Positions 9,794-20,229 are shown, counted from the first letter of the stretch. The stretch is DNA of 32,607 bases from Bacteroidota bacterium (GCA_947459415.1 CANHDN010000013.1:1-32607); one strand, 5' to 3'. Program-made: numbers and translations. Notes: a model not told the origin generated them from the sequence alone.

Positions 9794-10434
9794 TATTTAG
9801 ATTTTTTGGATTTTTCTTTTGAATCCTTTTTTAATGGAATAAATTCTTTGTTTTTTAATTCATTTTCAAAGTAGTTTTTAAACTGCTCATCATTCATAGA
9901 ATAGTATCTTAACATATTAGGAGTACCGGGAGCGACTCCACCATCAGTTGAGCCAAGAATCATTGGTTCTGTTGGTATTGGATCATAATTAAATGGAATG
10001 TCTAGGAAAGGGAAATACAATTCTAACTTGTTTTGCGCTAATGGCTTAATTTCTTTATTGTTTACCGTGTAAAAGTTTAAGCCTTTGCTAGTAGGTTCAA
10101 TAACATTCAAATTCCACAGTGATTTAATTACTTTATCTTGGTTTCCAATGATATATAAATCACCAAGTTTATGTAAATTAAAATCTTGATGTAATATTAA
10201 CCGTGTTTCACCTTGGGTGCCATTCAAAATGATATCATTGTGTCCAATGTTTACCTCCAACGTATCTAGTAAGCGTGATTTAAAATCTTTGCCATAAAAT
10301 ATATATTTACCTTGAATTTCCATTGGAATAAGGTCTTGATACATGCCAGGTAATTTATCGAAGCGAATATCACTGCATGCCGTTATCAAGATGGCTACCA
10401 TTGCCATAGATATTATTTTTTTAATATTTTTCAT
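9793..10434 (-). CDS. Putative lipoprotein of unknown function
   Basis: '[25 protein letters not shown]' signal peptide with lipobox (ITAC); 213 aa; Lys/Ser-rich C-terminus. Confidence 0.75.
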   Translation of the reverse strand: MKNIKKIISMAMVAILITACSDIRFDKLPGMYQDLIPMEIQGKYIFYGKDFKSRLLDTLEVNIGHNDIILNGTQGETRLILHQDFNLHKLGDLYIIGNQDKVIKSLWNLNVIEPTSKGLNFYTVNNKEIKPLAQNKLELYFPFLDIPFNYDPIPTEPMILGSTDGGVAPGTPNMLRYYSMNDEQFKNYFENELKNKEFIPLKKDSKEKSKKSK

Positions 10435-10449
10435 CTGCTTTAATAAGTA

Positions 10450-11985
10450 TTATTTCGTAATATTTGAGAGTGCATTTCTTAATCTATTTAAACTTTCTGT
10501 TTTGCCAATGAGTGCCGCAATTTCAAATAGTGGTGGACCACCAGCTACCCCAGTTAAGATTACCCTAAATAATTGTAGAAAATCTTTACCTTGGACTTCA
10601 TTTTTAGCTAAAGCTTTTTGATAACTGGCTTCAACGGTTTCTTGCGTAAAACTTGATAGCTGTTCAAAATCTTCTATGAGGTCGCCTAATAATTTTGGTG
10701 TTTTATCAGTCCACCTTTTGTTAACTACCTGCATATCGTATTCGATTGGTGCAATAAAAAAGTATTTACTATATTCCCATATTTCGTTGGTAAAAGAAAT
10801 TTTCTCTTTTACTAAACTGCAAACTTTTAGCAAAAAGTCATGGCTAAATTGATCAGTTGTGCCAATATTTCCTAATGCCTCAAAAAGCACCGGAGCTAAT
10901 GCTTCATCAGCTAATTGCCTTACATATTGTTGGTTGAACCATTTAGCTTTGTTTTGGTCAAATTTGGCACCAGATTTACTTACACGGTCCAAAGAAAAGG
11001 CCTGAACCAATTCTTCTAAGCTGAATAATTCTTGCTGAGTTCCTGGATTCCATCCTAGGAATGCCAGTAGGTTTACTACTGCTTTAGGTAAATAACCAGC
11101 TTCGCGGTAGCCGCTTGATAATTCCTGAGTTATTGGGTCAATCCAATTGATTGGGAATACAGGAAAACCCAATCTGTCTCCATCTCTTTTGCTTAATTTC
11201 CCATTTCCTTCTGGTTTAAGAAGTAAAGGTAAATGAGCAAACTTTGGCATCATGTTCTCCCAGCCAAAGGCTCTGTATAATAATACATGTAAAGGGGCAG
11301 AGGGAAGCCATTCCTCCCCTCTAATCACATGGCTTATCTCCATTAAATAATCGTCTACCACATTGGCTAAATGATAGGTTGGCATCCCATCACTTTTATA
11401 AAGGACCTTGTCGTCCATTTGGTTGGTGTTAAAACTTACCCAACCTCTAATTTCGTCTTCAAATTTAACCTCTTCCTTTCTTGGGAGCTTAAATCTAACT
11501 ACATACGCATCTCCATTTTCTAAACGTCGATTTACTTCGTCTTCTGAAAGTGTTAAGGAGTTTTTCATTGTGCCACGGGTAATGGCATCGTATTTTGCGT
11601 CTACATTGCTGGCTTTGAGCCTGTCGCGCATGGAATCTAATTCTTCTGCAGTGTCGAAAGCATAATACGCATGGCCATTGGCAATCAATTGCATGGCAAA
11701 ATCCTTATACATAGGTTTGCGCTCGCTTTGGCGGTATGGGGCATGTTTGCCATTGCCAAAACCAATTCCTTCTGATGCTTCTATGCCAAGCCATTTCAGT
11801 GATTCGATGATATATTCTTCTGCACCTGGTACAAACCTAGTTTGGTCTGTATCTTCTATGCGAATTAAAAAATCTCCCCCATGTTTGTGGGCAAACAAAT
11901 AATTGTACAAAGCGGTGCGCACGCCACCTATGTGAAGGGGTCCTGTCGGACTGGGTGCAAATCTTACTCTAACTCTTCTATCCAT
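10450..11985 (-). CDS. gltX: Glutamate--tRNA ligase
   Basis: 'RVRFAPSPTGPLHIGGVRTALYNYLFA' HIGH motif and 'KLSKRDGD' KMSKS-like motif. ATG at 11985 preferred over the TTG at 12000. Confidence 0.96.
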   Translation of the reverse strand: MDRRVRVRFAPSPTGPLHIGGVRTALYNYLFAHKHGGDFLIRIEDTDQTRFVPGAEEYIIESLKWLGIEASEGIGFGNGKHAPYRQSERKPMYKDFAMQLIANGHAYYAFDTAEELDSMRDRLKASNVDAKYDAITRGTMKNSLTLSEDEVNRRLENGDAYVVRFKLPRKEEVKFEDEIRGWVSFNTNQMDDKVLYKSDGMPTYHLANVVDDYLMEISHVIRGEEWLPSAPLHVLLYRAFGWENMMPKFAHLPLLLKPEGNGKLSKRDGDRLGFPVFPINWIDPITQELSSGYREAGYLPKAVVNLLAFLGWNPGTQQELFSLEELVQAFSLDRVSKSGAKFDQNKAKWFNQQYVRQLADEALAPVLFEALGNIGTTDQFSHDFLLKVCSLVKEKISFTNEIWEYSKYFFIAPIEYDMQVVNKRWTDKTPKLLGDLIEDFEQLSSFTQETVEASYQKALAKNEVQGKDFLQLFRVILTGVAGGPPLFEIAALIGKTESLNRLRNALSNITK

Positions 11986-11997
11986 AATCAATGGAGG

Positions 11998-12005
11998 CAA
12001 ATATA
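11998..12005 (-). promoter_or_regulatory. Candidate Bacteroidota -7 box (TATATTTG, minus strand) for gltX
   Basis: Plus strand CAAATATA; about 12 nt upstream of ATG 11985. Confidence 0.4.
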
Positions 12006-12129
12006 AGGACTTAAGCGTTTTTAACTACTATCTTGAGAGTTGTGAATTAAATTTTAAAAGAAAAATGCAAAAATATCTTGAACACATAGTATTTTGCAGC
12101 CCCTTGTTCTAACTAAAAATTTACATTTT

Positions 12130-12696
12130 ATGAGCGATCCTAGATTAAAACCATTATTTGATCATTTAAAAGAGGCCATGGACCATGCGGTAGACCATGC
12201 AGCCAATGAGTTTACTAAAATTCGTGCTGGCAAAGCACACCCTTCTATGTTAGATGCTGTGAAGGTAGAATATTACGGTTCTTTGGTTCCAGTAAGTCAA
12301 GTTGCTAATATAAACACTCCAGACGGTAGAACCCTTTCTATCCAACCTTGGGAGAAAAATACAATCCAAGCCATTGAAAAAGGAATTATCATCGCAAATT
12401 TGGGTTTTACTCCTTCCAATGATGGTTCTACCATTCGTATTAACTTACCAATGCTTACCGAGGAGCGCAGAAAAGACATTGTAAAGAAAGTTAAACATGA
12501 GGCTGAATTTGCCAAAGTTGCTATAAGAAATATTCGCAAAGAGGTGAACGAAGGAATTAAAAAGGCTCAAAAAGAAGGTGTGCCAGAAGATGATGCCAAA
12601 ACAGCAGAAGCCCAAGTGCAAAAAACTACCGATATTTATATTAAAAAGATTGATGACTTAACAGCTGCAAAAGAAGCAGACTTGATGACAGTTTAA
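12130..12696 (+). CDS. frr: Ribosome-recycling factor
   Basis: 'FTKIRAGKAHPSMLDAVKVEYYGS.VPVSQVANINTPDGRTLSIQPWEK...LTEERRKDIVKKVKHEAE'. Start moved from 12094 to ATG 12130. Confidence 0.96.
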   Translation: MSDPRLKPLFDHLKEAMDHAVDHAANEFTKIRAGKAHPSMLDAVKVEYYGSLVPVSQVANINTPDGRTLSIQPWEKNTIQAIEKGIIIANLGFTPSNDGSTIRINLPMLTEERRKDIVKKVKHEAEFAKVAIRNIRKEVNEGIKKAQKEGVPEDDAKTAEAQVQKTTDIYIKKIDDLTAAKEADLMTV

Positions 12697-14729
12697 TGTC
12701 TGTTTACATGTTTCAGTTTTCTGCAAATACAAAAAATAAACTAACACTAATCGCTAAGGCGCTTAGTGTTTTTTTGTTATTAGTAATTGTTTCTTATTTT
12801 TTATTTAGATCTTATTTCTTAGAAAAAACCATTGCTAAGGTTCAGGAAAAGCTTAAAGATGATTATTCGGTAGAACTACAAGTTGGTTCGGCCAAATTTA
12901 TTGGTCTTTCTGGCATTCATATGGAATCTTTAAGGTTAATTCCAGCAGGAAAGGATACCTTATTAGATTTGCAGGAATTTACCTTAAGTATACATGTATT
13001 ATATGCTTTATTGGGCGATATACGCATAGAGCGTATCGCGTTAAAAAACGGGTATTTTCAATTAACTAAAAAAGATAAGGTTCTTAATTATGGGACGTTT
13101 ATTGGAGCACAACAAGATAGCCTTTCAGACGAACAAAATGTAGGACAAGAGCCATTGCCTAAAGCACAAAATTATGCTAAGGTATTATACAAACTGCTTA
13201 AGAAAGTTTTTAATCAAATACCAGATGAAGTGCAATTGGTAGACTTTTCTTTGCGCGCCCTAGATGATCATATTTATGTTAGTTTAACTTGGCCAAATTT
13301 ACTTTTTAAGGAGGGTGTTATTGATGCAAATATGCAAGTTGTTTCACAGAATCAAAGTCAGATTTGGAAATTGAGTGGCTTTGCATTCCCAAGCGACATG
13401 AAGGCAGATATTAGCATTTTAAGTGTAGATTCATCTCGTTTAATTTTACCTTATTTAGCTGAAAAGTTTGCTTTAGACGCTAGATTCTCATCGGCTAGGT
13501 TCTTGGTTAATAATATAAATTTAAATGGAGATGAATTGCAAATTGATGGTTTAGCGAATGTTAAATCCTTATTGATTAATCACCCAAAAATTTCTTCTAA
13601 AGATGTTGTTTTAACAGAGTTTAATTTTGATTATTTATACAAAATTGGCGAGAACTATGTGAGTTTAGACAGCAGCTCTAAAGTGATGGTGAATGGGCTT
13701 GCAGTATATCCATTTATTCAGTTTACAAACGGATTAGATACCAAATATCATTTGGTTTTAAAGACGGATGTGATGGCTGCACAATCTTTTATTGATGCCT
13801 TGCCCGACGGATTATTTTCGCATATAAAAGGTATGGAGGCAAGGGGTAATTTTAGTTATCGATTAGATTTTTTTCATAATGAAAATAATCCTGATGCTAT
13901 GATTTTTGAGAGTAATTTGCAAAAAGAAAAGTTTTCTATTTTAAAATATGGAGAAGCCAATCTGGGGAAAATGAACCAAGAGTTTACCTATACTCCAATA
14001 GAGAATGGCAGGCCAATGCGCTCCATTTTTGTTGGATTAGCAAATCCAAATTTTACTCCCCTTCAAAATATATCTCCCTACCTAAGAAATTGTATTCTAA
14101 CCACGGAAGATCCATCCTTTTTTTATCATCGAGGATTTGTGACGGAGGCTTTCAGACAATCCATAGCAAAAAATATTAGAACTGGAAAATTTAAGCGTGG
14201 TGCAAGCACAATTAGCATGCAGCTTATAAAAAATCTTTTTTTAAGTAGAGAAAAAACGATGGCCCGTAAGTTGGAAGAAATCGTATTGGTATACATTTTA
14301 GAGAATAACAGAATTGTATCTAAGGATAGGATGTATGAGGTCTATTTAAATATTATAGAATGGGGGCCAAATGTATACGGAATTGGGGAGGCCGCTCGTT
14401 TTTATTTTCAAAAATCTCCTGATAAATTAACCTTGAGTGAAAGCATGTTTTTAGCAACCCTGGTGCCAAGTCCTAAGAAGTTTATGTGGCGATTTGATAA
14501 AGCGGGCATTGTTAAGCCTTATTTGGGACGAACATTTGGTTTTTTATCTACTAAAATGATTTACCGTAATTTGCTGTTGCCAGATGATACCATTGGCTTA
14601 ACACATCAAATCAATGTAACTGGGCCAGCCAGAAAATATATTATAAAAAGTGATACTTTGGTAAACGATTCTTTGCTTGAAAGTGAATTAGAATTTATAA
14701 AAATTGGAGCTGCAAGAGATGAAGAATAA
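12696..14729 (+). CDS. Membrane-anchored GT51 peptidoglycan glycosyltransferase-domain protein with large AsmA-like N-terminal region
   Basis: N-terminal TM, long beta-rich region (about residues 50-430), then GT51 motifs 'TEDPSFFYHRGF', 'RGASTISMQLIKNLFLSREKTMARKLEE', 'MYEVYLNIIEWGPNVYGIGEAARFYF'. Confidence 0.85.
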   Translation: MSVYMFQFSANTKNKLTLIAKALSVFLLLVIVSYFLFRSYFLEKTIAKVQEKLKDDYSVELQVGSAKFIGLSGIHMESLRLIPAGKDTLLDLQEFTLSIHVLYALLGDIRIERIALKNGYFQLTKKDKVLNYGTFIGAQQDSLSDEQNVGQEPLPKAQNYAKVLYKLLKKVFNQIPDEVQLVDFSLRALDDHIYVSLTWPNLLFKEGVIDANMQVVSQNQSQIWKLSGFAFPSDMKADISILSVDSSRLILPYLAEKFALDARFSSARFLVNNINLNGDELQIDGLANVKSLLINHPKISSKDVVLTEFNFDYLYKIGENYVSLDSSSKVMVNGLAVYPFIQFTNGLDTKYHLVLKTDVMAAQSFIDALPDGLFSHIKGMEARGNFSYRLDFFHNENNPDAMIFESNLQKEKFSILKYGEANLGKMNQEFTYTPIENGRPMRSIFVGLANPNFTPLQNISPYLRNCILTTEDPSFFYHRGFVTEAFRQSIAKNIRTGKFKRGASTISMQLIKNLFLSREKTMARKLEEIVLVYILENNRIVSKDRMYEVYLNIIEWGPNVYGIGEAARFYFQKSPDKLTLSESMFLATLVPSPKKFMWRFDKAGIVKPYLGRTFGFLSTKMIYRNLLLPDDTIGLTHQINVTGPARKYIIKSDTLVNDSLLESELEFIKIGAARDEE

Positions 14730-16005
14730 TGCATGGCCTTTATATGTTGCATTTATAGTAGAAGTTCTGTTCTTGTTTTATAAAAAGGGAGAGTTTGGTC
14801 CTTTAATTAGCCCACTTGTATTAATTTCTGCAGGATTGTTTATGGCAATTTGGCCTTATTTTATGTTGCGAAAAAATGATGATTTATTCATAGAATTTAA
14901 CCACCATGCCTTGCAATTGCCTGCAAAAGAAATACGTATTGTGTTTTCTGTATTATTGGTTACAGCCATCGTAATGGCTTGTTGGATAAATGGATTGATG
15001 ATACAATTCCCAATAGATATCAAGCATTCTGATATCATCCCATTTATTGAAAAAGTGTATTTAGAAAGGTTTGATCAGTCAGAGATTATTTATGCAGAGG
15101 TGGATGGTTTTGGTTATGGAAAGAGTCATCCGGGTTATATGCCATTTCATTGGATTTTTTTTCTTGGGAGTTACTACTTGCAGATAGACCATCGATGGAT
15201 TCCATTTTTTATTTTCATAGCAGCTACCTCCGTATATACTTATGTATTGTGCTGTAATTTTAGTGGCCTTAAACAAGTTTTATTTTACCTGTTTTTGCCC
15301 TTGTTTATTTTGTTTACTATTTATTATGAAAATAGCAGCGATGCTATGCATACCATAGAAATTTTGATATTGGCTTATTATCTTTTACTAGGTGTTTCAT
15401 TGTTTTCGCGCAATCTATTGGCTCAAGCCTTTGGATTGGTTGTGCCTACTTTGTCTCGCTATGCCTTAGTTTTTTGGTTGCCGGTACATTTTTTAAATAT
15501 GCTTCCGAAGCAAAGGAAAAGATTTTTTCAATTGGGATTTTTATTTGTTGGAATGGTGTTACTTATTTTGATTCCATTTCTATTGCAAGAGCCAAATATG
15601 TTTGTTGGTTTTAATAATGCCTATGCAAAATCTGCCTTGCGGGAGTGGAGCGGTCAAAGTTGGCAACAGCCTGGAGATAAACCTTTTCAATTGTACAGGG
15701 GATTAGGATTAGCCAGTTGGTATTATGAATTTTATGTTGGGACTTTATTAGAAAAAATAAATGCAATTAAGCAGCATTTACTCATTGTTTCAGCACTTGT
15801 GGTATTTTTATTATTAGTCGTTTTTAGATTTGTACAATCTACCATACCTAGCAATTTGTATAGTTTGTTGGCATTAAAATTTAGTTTAACTTTGTTTTAT
15901 GCGTTTATGATTATTCCGTATAATTATTTGAATTGGGTTCCAATCATGCTTTCTATTATCATATTATCGCGCATGCGCTCAGGTTTCAGTTTTCTTTCGA
16001 ATTAA
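14719..16005 (+). CDS. Multi-pass membrane protein, possible GT-C/GT87-like glycosyltransferase
   Basis: Many hydrophobic segments; no confident motif match; followed directly by a GT2 gene. ATG 14719 preferred over TTG 14704. Confidence 0.6.
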   Translation: MKNNAWPLYVAFIVEVLFLFYKKGEFGPLISPLVLISAGLFMAIWPYFMLRKNDDLFIEFNHHALQLPAKEIRIVFSVLLVTAIVMACWINGLMIQFPIDIKHSDIIPFIEKVYLERFDQSEIIYAEVDGFGYGKSHPGYMPFHWIFFLGSYYLQIDHRWIPFFIFIAATSVYTYVLCCNFSGLKQVLFYLFLPLFILFTIYYENSSDAMHTIEILILAYYLLLGVSLFSRNLLAQAFGLVVPTLSRYALVFWLPVHFLNMLPKQRKRFFQLGFLFVGMVLLILIPFLLQEPNMFVGFNNAYAKSALREWSGQSWQQPGDKPFQLYRGLGLASWYYEFYVGTLLEKINAIKQHLLIVSALVVFLLLVVFRFVQSTIPSNLYSLLALKFSLTLFYAFMIIPYNYLNWVPIMLSIIILSRMRSGFSFLSN

Positions 16006-16010
16006 CTATT

Positions 16011-16925
16011 ATGGAAATATCTATTGTAATACCAGTATATAAGGCAGAACTAATTTTAGATGAGTTAGTTTCACGTTTAATCAATGCCATGAATCGTATT
16101 ACTCCAAGTTTTGAGATTATTTTGGTTGAAGATGGAGGTCCTGATAAATCTTGGGATAAAATAATGTTAAATGCCCAAAAGCATCCTCAAATAAAAGGAA
16201 TTTTGTTATCAAGGAATTTTGGTCAACACCACGCAATTACAGCAGGTTTAGATGCAAGTAAAGGGGATTGGGTAGTAGTTATGGACTGCGATTTGCAGGA
16301 TCAGCCAGAGGAAATTCCTCGTTTATATGCTAAAATTAAAGAAGGATATGATATTGTTTTTGCAAGAAGGGCTCAAAGACAAGATTCTTTTTTTAAACGC
16401 ATGAGTTCAAAGATTTTTTATAGTGTTTTTGCATACTTGAGTGGGATACCTCAGGATAATAGTATTGCTAATTTTGGTATTTATAGCAGAAAAGTGATCA
16501 ATGTTATTAATGGCATGCGTGAACCTATGCGTGCTTTCGCTCCAATGGCTCGATGGGTAGGTTTTAATAGAACGGCTATTGATGTTGAGCATGCAGAACG
16601 TTTTGCTGGAGAAAGTTCCTATAATTGGGGTAAGCTCTTTAATTTAGCACTAGATTTTGCTATGGCCTATTCTGATAAGCCTCTTAAACTAACAGTAAAA
16701 TTAGGAATTGGGATATCTATTTTATCTGTATTATATACTATCTATAATCTAATCTTATATCATTTGGGGCTCATTACTTTGAGTGGTTATACAAGTTTAA
16801 TAGTTTCTATTTGGTTCTTGAGTGGCTTAATCATTTTCACCCTTGGTATTATTGGTTTGTATGTTGGGAAAATGTTTGAAGGGATTAAAAATAGGCCATT
16901 ATATATTATAGATAAAACTACCTAA
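16011..16925 (+). CDS. GT2 glycosyltransferase, polyprenyl-phosphate sugar transferase type (ArnC/GtrB-like)
   Basis: 'MEISIVIPVYKAE', 'LSRNFGQHHAITAGLDASKGDWVVVMDCDLQDQPEEI', two C-terminal TM helices. ATG 16011 preferred over 15933. Confidence 0.9.
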   Translation: MEISIVIPVYKAELILDELVSRLINAMNRITPSFEIILVEDGGPDKSWDKIMLNAQKHPQIKGILLSRNFGQHHAITAGLDASKGDWVVVMDCDLQDQPEEIPRLYAKIKEGYDIVFARRAQRQDSFFKRMSSKIFYSVFAYLSGIPQDNSIANFGIYSRKVINVINGMREPMRAFAPMARWVGFNRTAIDVEHAERFAGESSYNWGKLFNLALDFAMAYSDKPLKLTVKLGIGISILSVLYTIYNLILYHLGLITLSGYTSLIVSIWFLSGLIIFTLGIIGLYVGKMFEGIKNRPLYIIDKTT

Positions 16926-17612
16926 ATGAATATACATAGGTTAGCCTGGGACAGTGATTTTTTTGGATATGAGGTAGGTTCATGTTCAGATTTTCAGCAT
17001 TCGGAGCAAGATTTAATAGCGATTGAAAATTCCTCTTATCAACTTATTTACTTATTTTTAAATCAAGCTTTACCGGCATTGCCAAAAACTTTTTTTTTAG
17101 CAGATGAAAAATTGATTTTGAGTAAAAGGATTGAATCAGATCAAGAGTATTCTTTTGATTTTAATATATCACAGATTAAAGTTATTGATCAAAAATTATT
17201 GAGTTTAGTCATGCAAAGTGGTGTACATTCAAGATTTAAAATTGATCCAAATTTTAAACATAATGAGTTTGAACGTTTGTATAAAAAATGGATTGAAAAT
17301 TCCTTTGCTGAAAAAAAACATCAAAAAGTTTTAGGTTATTTTGAAAATGAAACGCTTTTGGGTTTTGTATCAATAGCTGAAAAATTAGGTGTTTTAAACA
17401 TTGGTTTAATTGCAGTTGACCAATTGGCGCGTGGCAAAGGTATTGGGTCAAGTTTATTACAATGGGTTTTTAATTATGCCAAATTAAACCAATTTGAGCA
17501 AGTTCATGTTGTAACACAGGCAGCCAATAGAGGTGCTTTAAATTTTTATGAGCAACATTCTTTTGAAATTATTTCGCGAACTTTTTTATATCACATATGG
17601 AAGCTACATTAA
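16926..17612 (+). CDS. GNAT family N-acetyltransferase, WecD-like
   Basis: 'IHRLAWDSDFFGYEVGS' N-terminus and 'GLIAVDQLARGKGIGSSLLQWVFNYAK' acetyl-CoA motif; adjacent to the WecE-like gene. Confidence 0.85.
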   Translation: MNIHRLAWDSDFFGYEVGSCSDFQHSEQDLIAIENSSYQLIYLFLNQALPALPKTFFLADEKLILSKRIESDQEYSFDFNISQIKVIDQKLLSLVMQSGVHSRFKIDPNFKHNEFERLYKKWIENSFAEKKHQKVLGYFENETLLGFVSIAEKLGVLNIGLIAVDQLARGKGIGSSLLQWVFNYAKLNQFEQVHVVTQAANRGALNFYEQHSFEIISRTFLYHIWKLH

Positions 17613-18757
17613 ATATTCCTTTCAATAAGCCATACTTAACTGGTAAAGAAACACATTATATTTACCAAGCTGTTCAAAGCGGTAAAATATCTGGGGATGG
17701 TATGTTTACCAAAAAATGCCACGACTTTTTTGAATCTCATTTTGGCTTTCATAAATGTTTACTTACCACCTCTTGCACAGATGCTTTAGAGATGGCAGCT
17801 ATTTTGTTAGAGATAGTTCCTGGAGATGAAGTGATTTTGCCTTCTTATACCTTTGTTTCTACTGCCAACGCTTTTGTATTAAGGGGTGCTAATTTGGTTT
17901 TTGTAGATAGTGAAGCAAATAACCCTAATATGGATGTTGCTGCCATTGCATCACTTATTACACCCAGAACAAAAGTAATAGTACCTGTTCATTATGCAGG
18001 AATAGCTTGTGATATGGATGGGATTATGGAATTAGCAAAGCTTCATAATTTATTCGTTGTTGAGGATGCTGCACAAGCTATAGACTCCTATTATACCGGG
18101 AAGGATGGGGTCAAAAAAGCCTTAGGTTCTATCGGACATTTAGCGGCGTTTTCATTTCACGAAACTAAAAATATTATGAGTGGTGAAGGGGGAATGTTGG
18201 TTATTAATGATGCCAGGTTTGCTAATAGAGCAGAAGTAATTAGAGAGAAAGGAACCAACCGATCTGCTTTTTTTAGGGGAGAAATAGATAAATATGGCTG
18301 GGTTGATATGGGAAGTTCATTTTTGCCATCAGATATTTTGGCTGCGTTTTTATTTGCACAACTAGAGAGTTTAACGCTTATTCAACATCGTCGAAAAGAA
18401 ATTTGGGAAAATTATCAACAAGCTTTTAAAGTGCTTGCTGATAATGGTAAATTAGATTTGCCTCAAGTGCCTGTTTATGCTAGCAATAATGCGCATATGT
18501 ATTATGTATTATGTAAATCTTTGGAAGAAAGATCTGCACTTATTTCAGCTTTGAAAGAGTCGGGAGTAATGGCAGTATTTCATTATTTATCCTTACATTC
18601 TTCATCCTTTTATGCGGCTAAACACGGTGAAAGAAAATTGCCCCATTCAGATTATTTTAGCGATTGTTTACTTAGATTACCCATGTATTTTGAGTTGAGT
18701 AAGGAAGATCAAGCTCGCATTTGCGATGTAATTTTAGATTTTTATAATAAGCTATAA
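17597..18757 (+). CDS. wecE: DegT/DnrJ/EryC1 aminotransferase, dTDP-4-amino-4,6-dideoxygalactose transaminase-like
   Basis: 'IPFNKPYLTGKE..YI.QA...GKISGDG.FTKKC', 'LTTSCTDALEMAA', 'EVILPSYTFVSTANAFVLRGA', 'FSFHETKNIMSGEGGML' (PLP Lys). Confidence 0.9.
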   Translation: MEATLNIPFNKPYLTGKETHYIYQAVQSGKISGDGMFTKKCHDFFESHFGFHKCLLTTSCTDALEMAAILLEIVPGDEVILPSYTFVSTANAFVLRGANLVFVDSEANNPNMDVAAIASLITPRTKVIVPVHYAGIACDMDGIMELAKLHNLFVVEDAAQAIDSYYTGKDGVKKALGSIGHLAAFSFHETKNIMSGEGGMLVINDARFANRAEVIREKGTNRSAFFRGEIDKYGWVDMGSSFLPSDILAAFLFAQLESLTLIQHRRKEIWENYQQAFKVLADNGKLDLPQVPVYASNNAHMYYVLCKSLEERSALISALKESGVMAVFHYLSLHSSSFYAAKHGERKLPHSDYFSDCLLRLPMYFELSKEDQARICDVILDFYNKL

Positions 18758-18798
18758 CTCTTTCAAAACCCCATCCATCTTCATGATAAGCTGGCCAG

Positions 18799-20229
18799 TT
18801 ATTGTTTTACAAAAATATGGTATTGTGTGGCTTTGTTTTGATTATTAACTAGGCTAAAAATAGTATCTTCTCGGAAGTCTTTGGTTAATCTTAATGAATC
18901 TAACTTCACATTTCTTTCTTCTGTCATCAGCAAGGAATCGAATACAAGTATGTCTCCTGTCTGCATGTTTATAGGAGGTACTTGTGCGCCAGGATAAAGC
19001 CATAATTCATCTTTAAATATATCTGCACCTGTAAACAAACCCATTTCCGTTTCAGAAAAAAAATATTGTTTATTAGCATGTTTTTGATGTAAATAAGGAA
19101 TTAATGTATTGCGTAAAAATTTATGCTGATTATTAACAAAAATCGCTTCTTTAAAATTGGTGGCTGCTGGATTGTTTAATGTTGGAAATACAAGGATGCC
19201 TGCCACATAAAAAGAAACAAATCTTTTACGATACACTGAATTAGATTTGTACCGCTCCGTTAGTGCATGAATACTTTGAATTGCTAAAATTCCACAAAGT
19301 GGGAAAATACTAACCAATACTCGGTTCAAACCCATGGAATTAAATATACCTAAGGCCCAGAATGCTGAATGTGCTGCAATAAATGCAATAACAATGCCAT
19401 AGCTTAGAAAAACTTTTGCCCAATGCATTTCTGATTTTTTCTTTGCCCATTCAATTGGTAAATAAACAAATGAAATAACAATCATAGCAAATGTAAATGG
19501 TTGAACGCAAAAGTATAATTGATTTACGAAATGTGTCCAATTCCCTTTGCCATAGACGCTGCTCATGGTGGCATAGGGGATTTTATTAAATACCCAAAAA
19601 AAATCCTGATAATAACTCCAGCCCACTAAGGAATAAAAAAGATGACCAGCTGCTAATACGGGTAAATATTTCCATCGCTTTTCAATAAGCAGTAATGTGC
19701 CAAAAACACCCACAATGATCAATCCTTCGGATCGAACAAATGGGAGAAATGAAACAATCAATAAGGATAAAAATATGTTATTAGTTAAGTAATAATATAC
19801 GGCGATAATAATGAGCAAGGCTGAAAGTGGTTCTGTTAATCCTGAAAGGGTAACGGGTAATAACAAGGGCATGGTAATAACAACAATGCCAGTAATGTAA
19901 TAATAATTATACTGAAGCACTTTGGCCGTACATGTAGCTATATATGCTGCTGTGATACTACATAAAATATTAAATAGCATCATTCCCTTCATGCCAAATT
20001 GAGCAAAAGGAGAACTGAGCACTGTGAATAAAGGCTTAGCCCAATGGTTGAAAAAGTAACTAGGGTTTTCCCAAGAAAGTTTAGCGTATAAATAATGAGT
20101 GGTGCTATCTCCCCCTTCACCCAAGCTGTCTCCAAGCATTCCAGCTGCTAAAAGTGCTGTTGAAAGTATAATAAAGATAGCCTTTGCAGCTAGTTCTGGA
20201 CTGGGGTTTTTAAGCTTTGAATAAGCCAT
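18799..20229 (-). CDS. Multi-pass membrane protein, GT-C-fold-like glycosyltransferase candidate
   Basis: 476 aa, many TM segments; '[42 protein letters not shown]' resembles acidic first loops of GT-C enzymes. Confidence 0.6.
   Translation of the reverse strand: MAYSKLKNPSPELAAKAIFIILSTALLAAGMLGDSLGEGGDSTTHYLYAKLSWENPSYFFNHWAKPLFTVLSSPFAQFGMKGMMLFNILCSITAAYIATCTAKVLQYNYYYITGIVVITMPLLLPVTLSGLTEPLSALLIIIAVYYYLTNNIFLSLLIVSFLPFVRSEGLIIVGVFGTLLLIEKRWKYLPVLAAGHLFYSLVGWSYYQDFFWVFNKIPYATMSSVYGKGNWTHFVNQLYFCVQPFTFAMIVISFVYLPIEWAKKKSEMHWAKVFLSYGIVIAFIAAHSAFWALGIFNSMGLNRVLVSIFPLCGILAIQSIHALTERYKSNSVYRKRFVSFYVAGILVFPTLNNPAATNFKEAIFVNNQHKFLRNTLIPYLHQKHANKQYFFSETEMGLFTGADIFKDELWLYPGAQVPPINMQTGDILVFDSLLMTEERNVKLDSLRLTKDFREDTIFSLVNNQNKATQYHIFVKQ

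Noticed and set aside
9492-9874. Plus-strand ORFs (9492-9683, 9632-9874)
   Set aside because: Antisense to the B12-binding and lipoprotein genes; no recognisable motifs.
11408-11902. Plus-strand ORFs within gltX
   Set aside because: Antisense shadows of a clear glutamyl-tRNA synthetase.
12178-12202. Repeated 'gaccatgc' in frr (MDHAVDHAA)
   Set aside because: Short, imperfect, and consistent with a helical segment of a conserved protein.
18786-18802. CTGGCCAG-centred palindrome between convergent genes
   Set aside because: Only the 8-bp core is perfect, no loop and no U-run; too weak to call a terminator.
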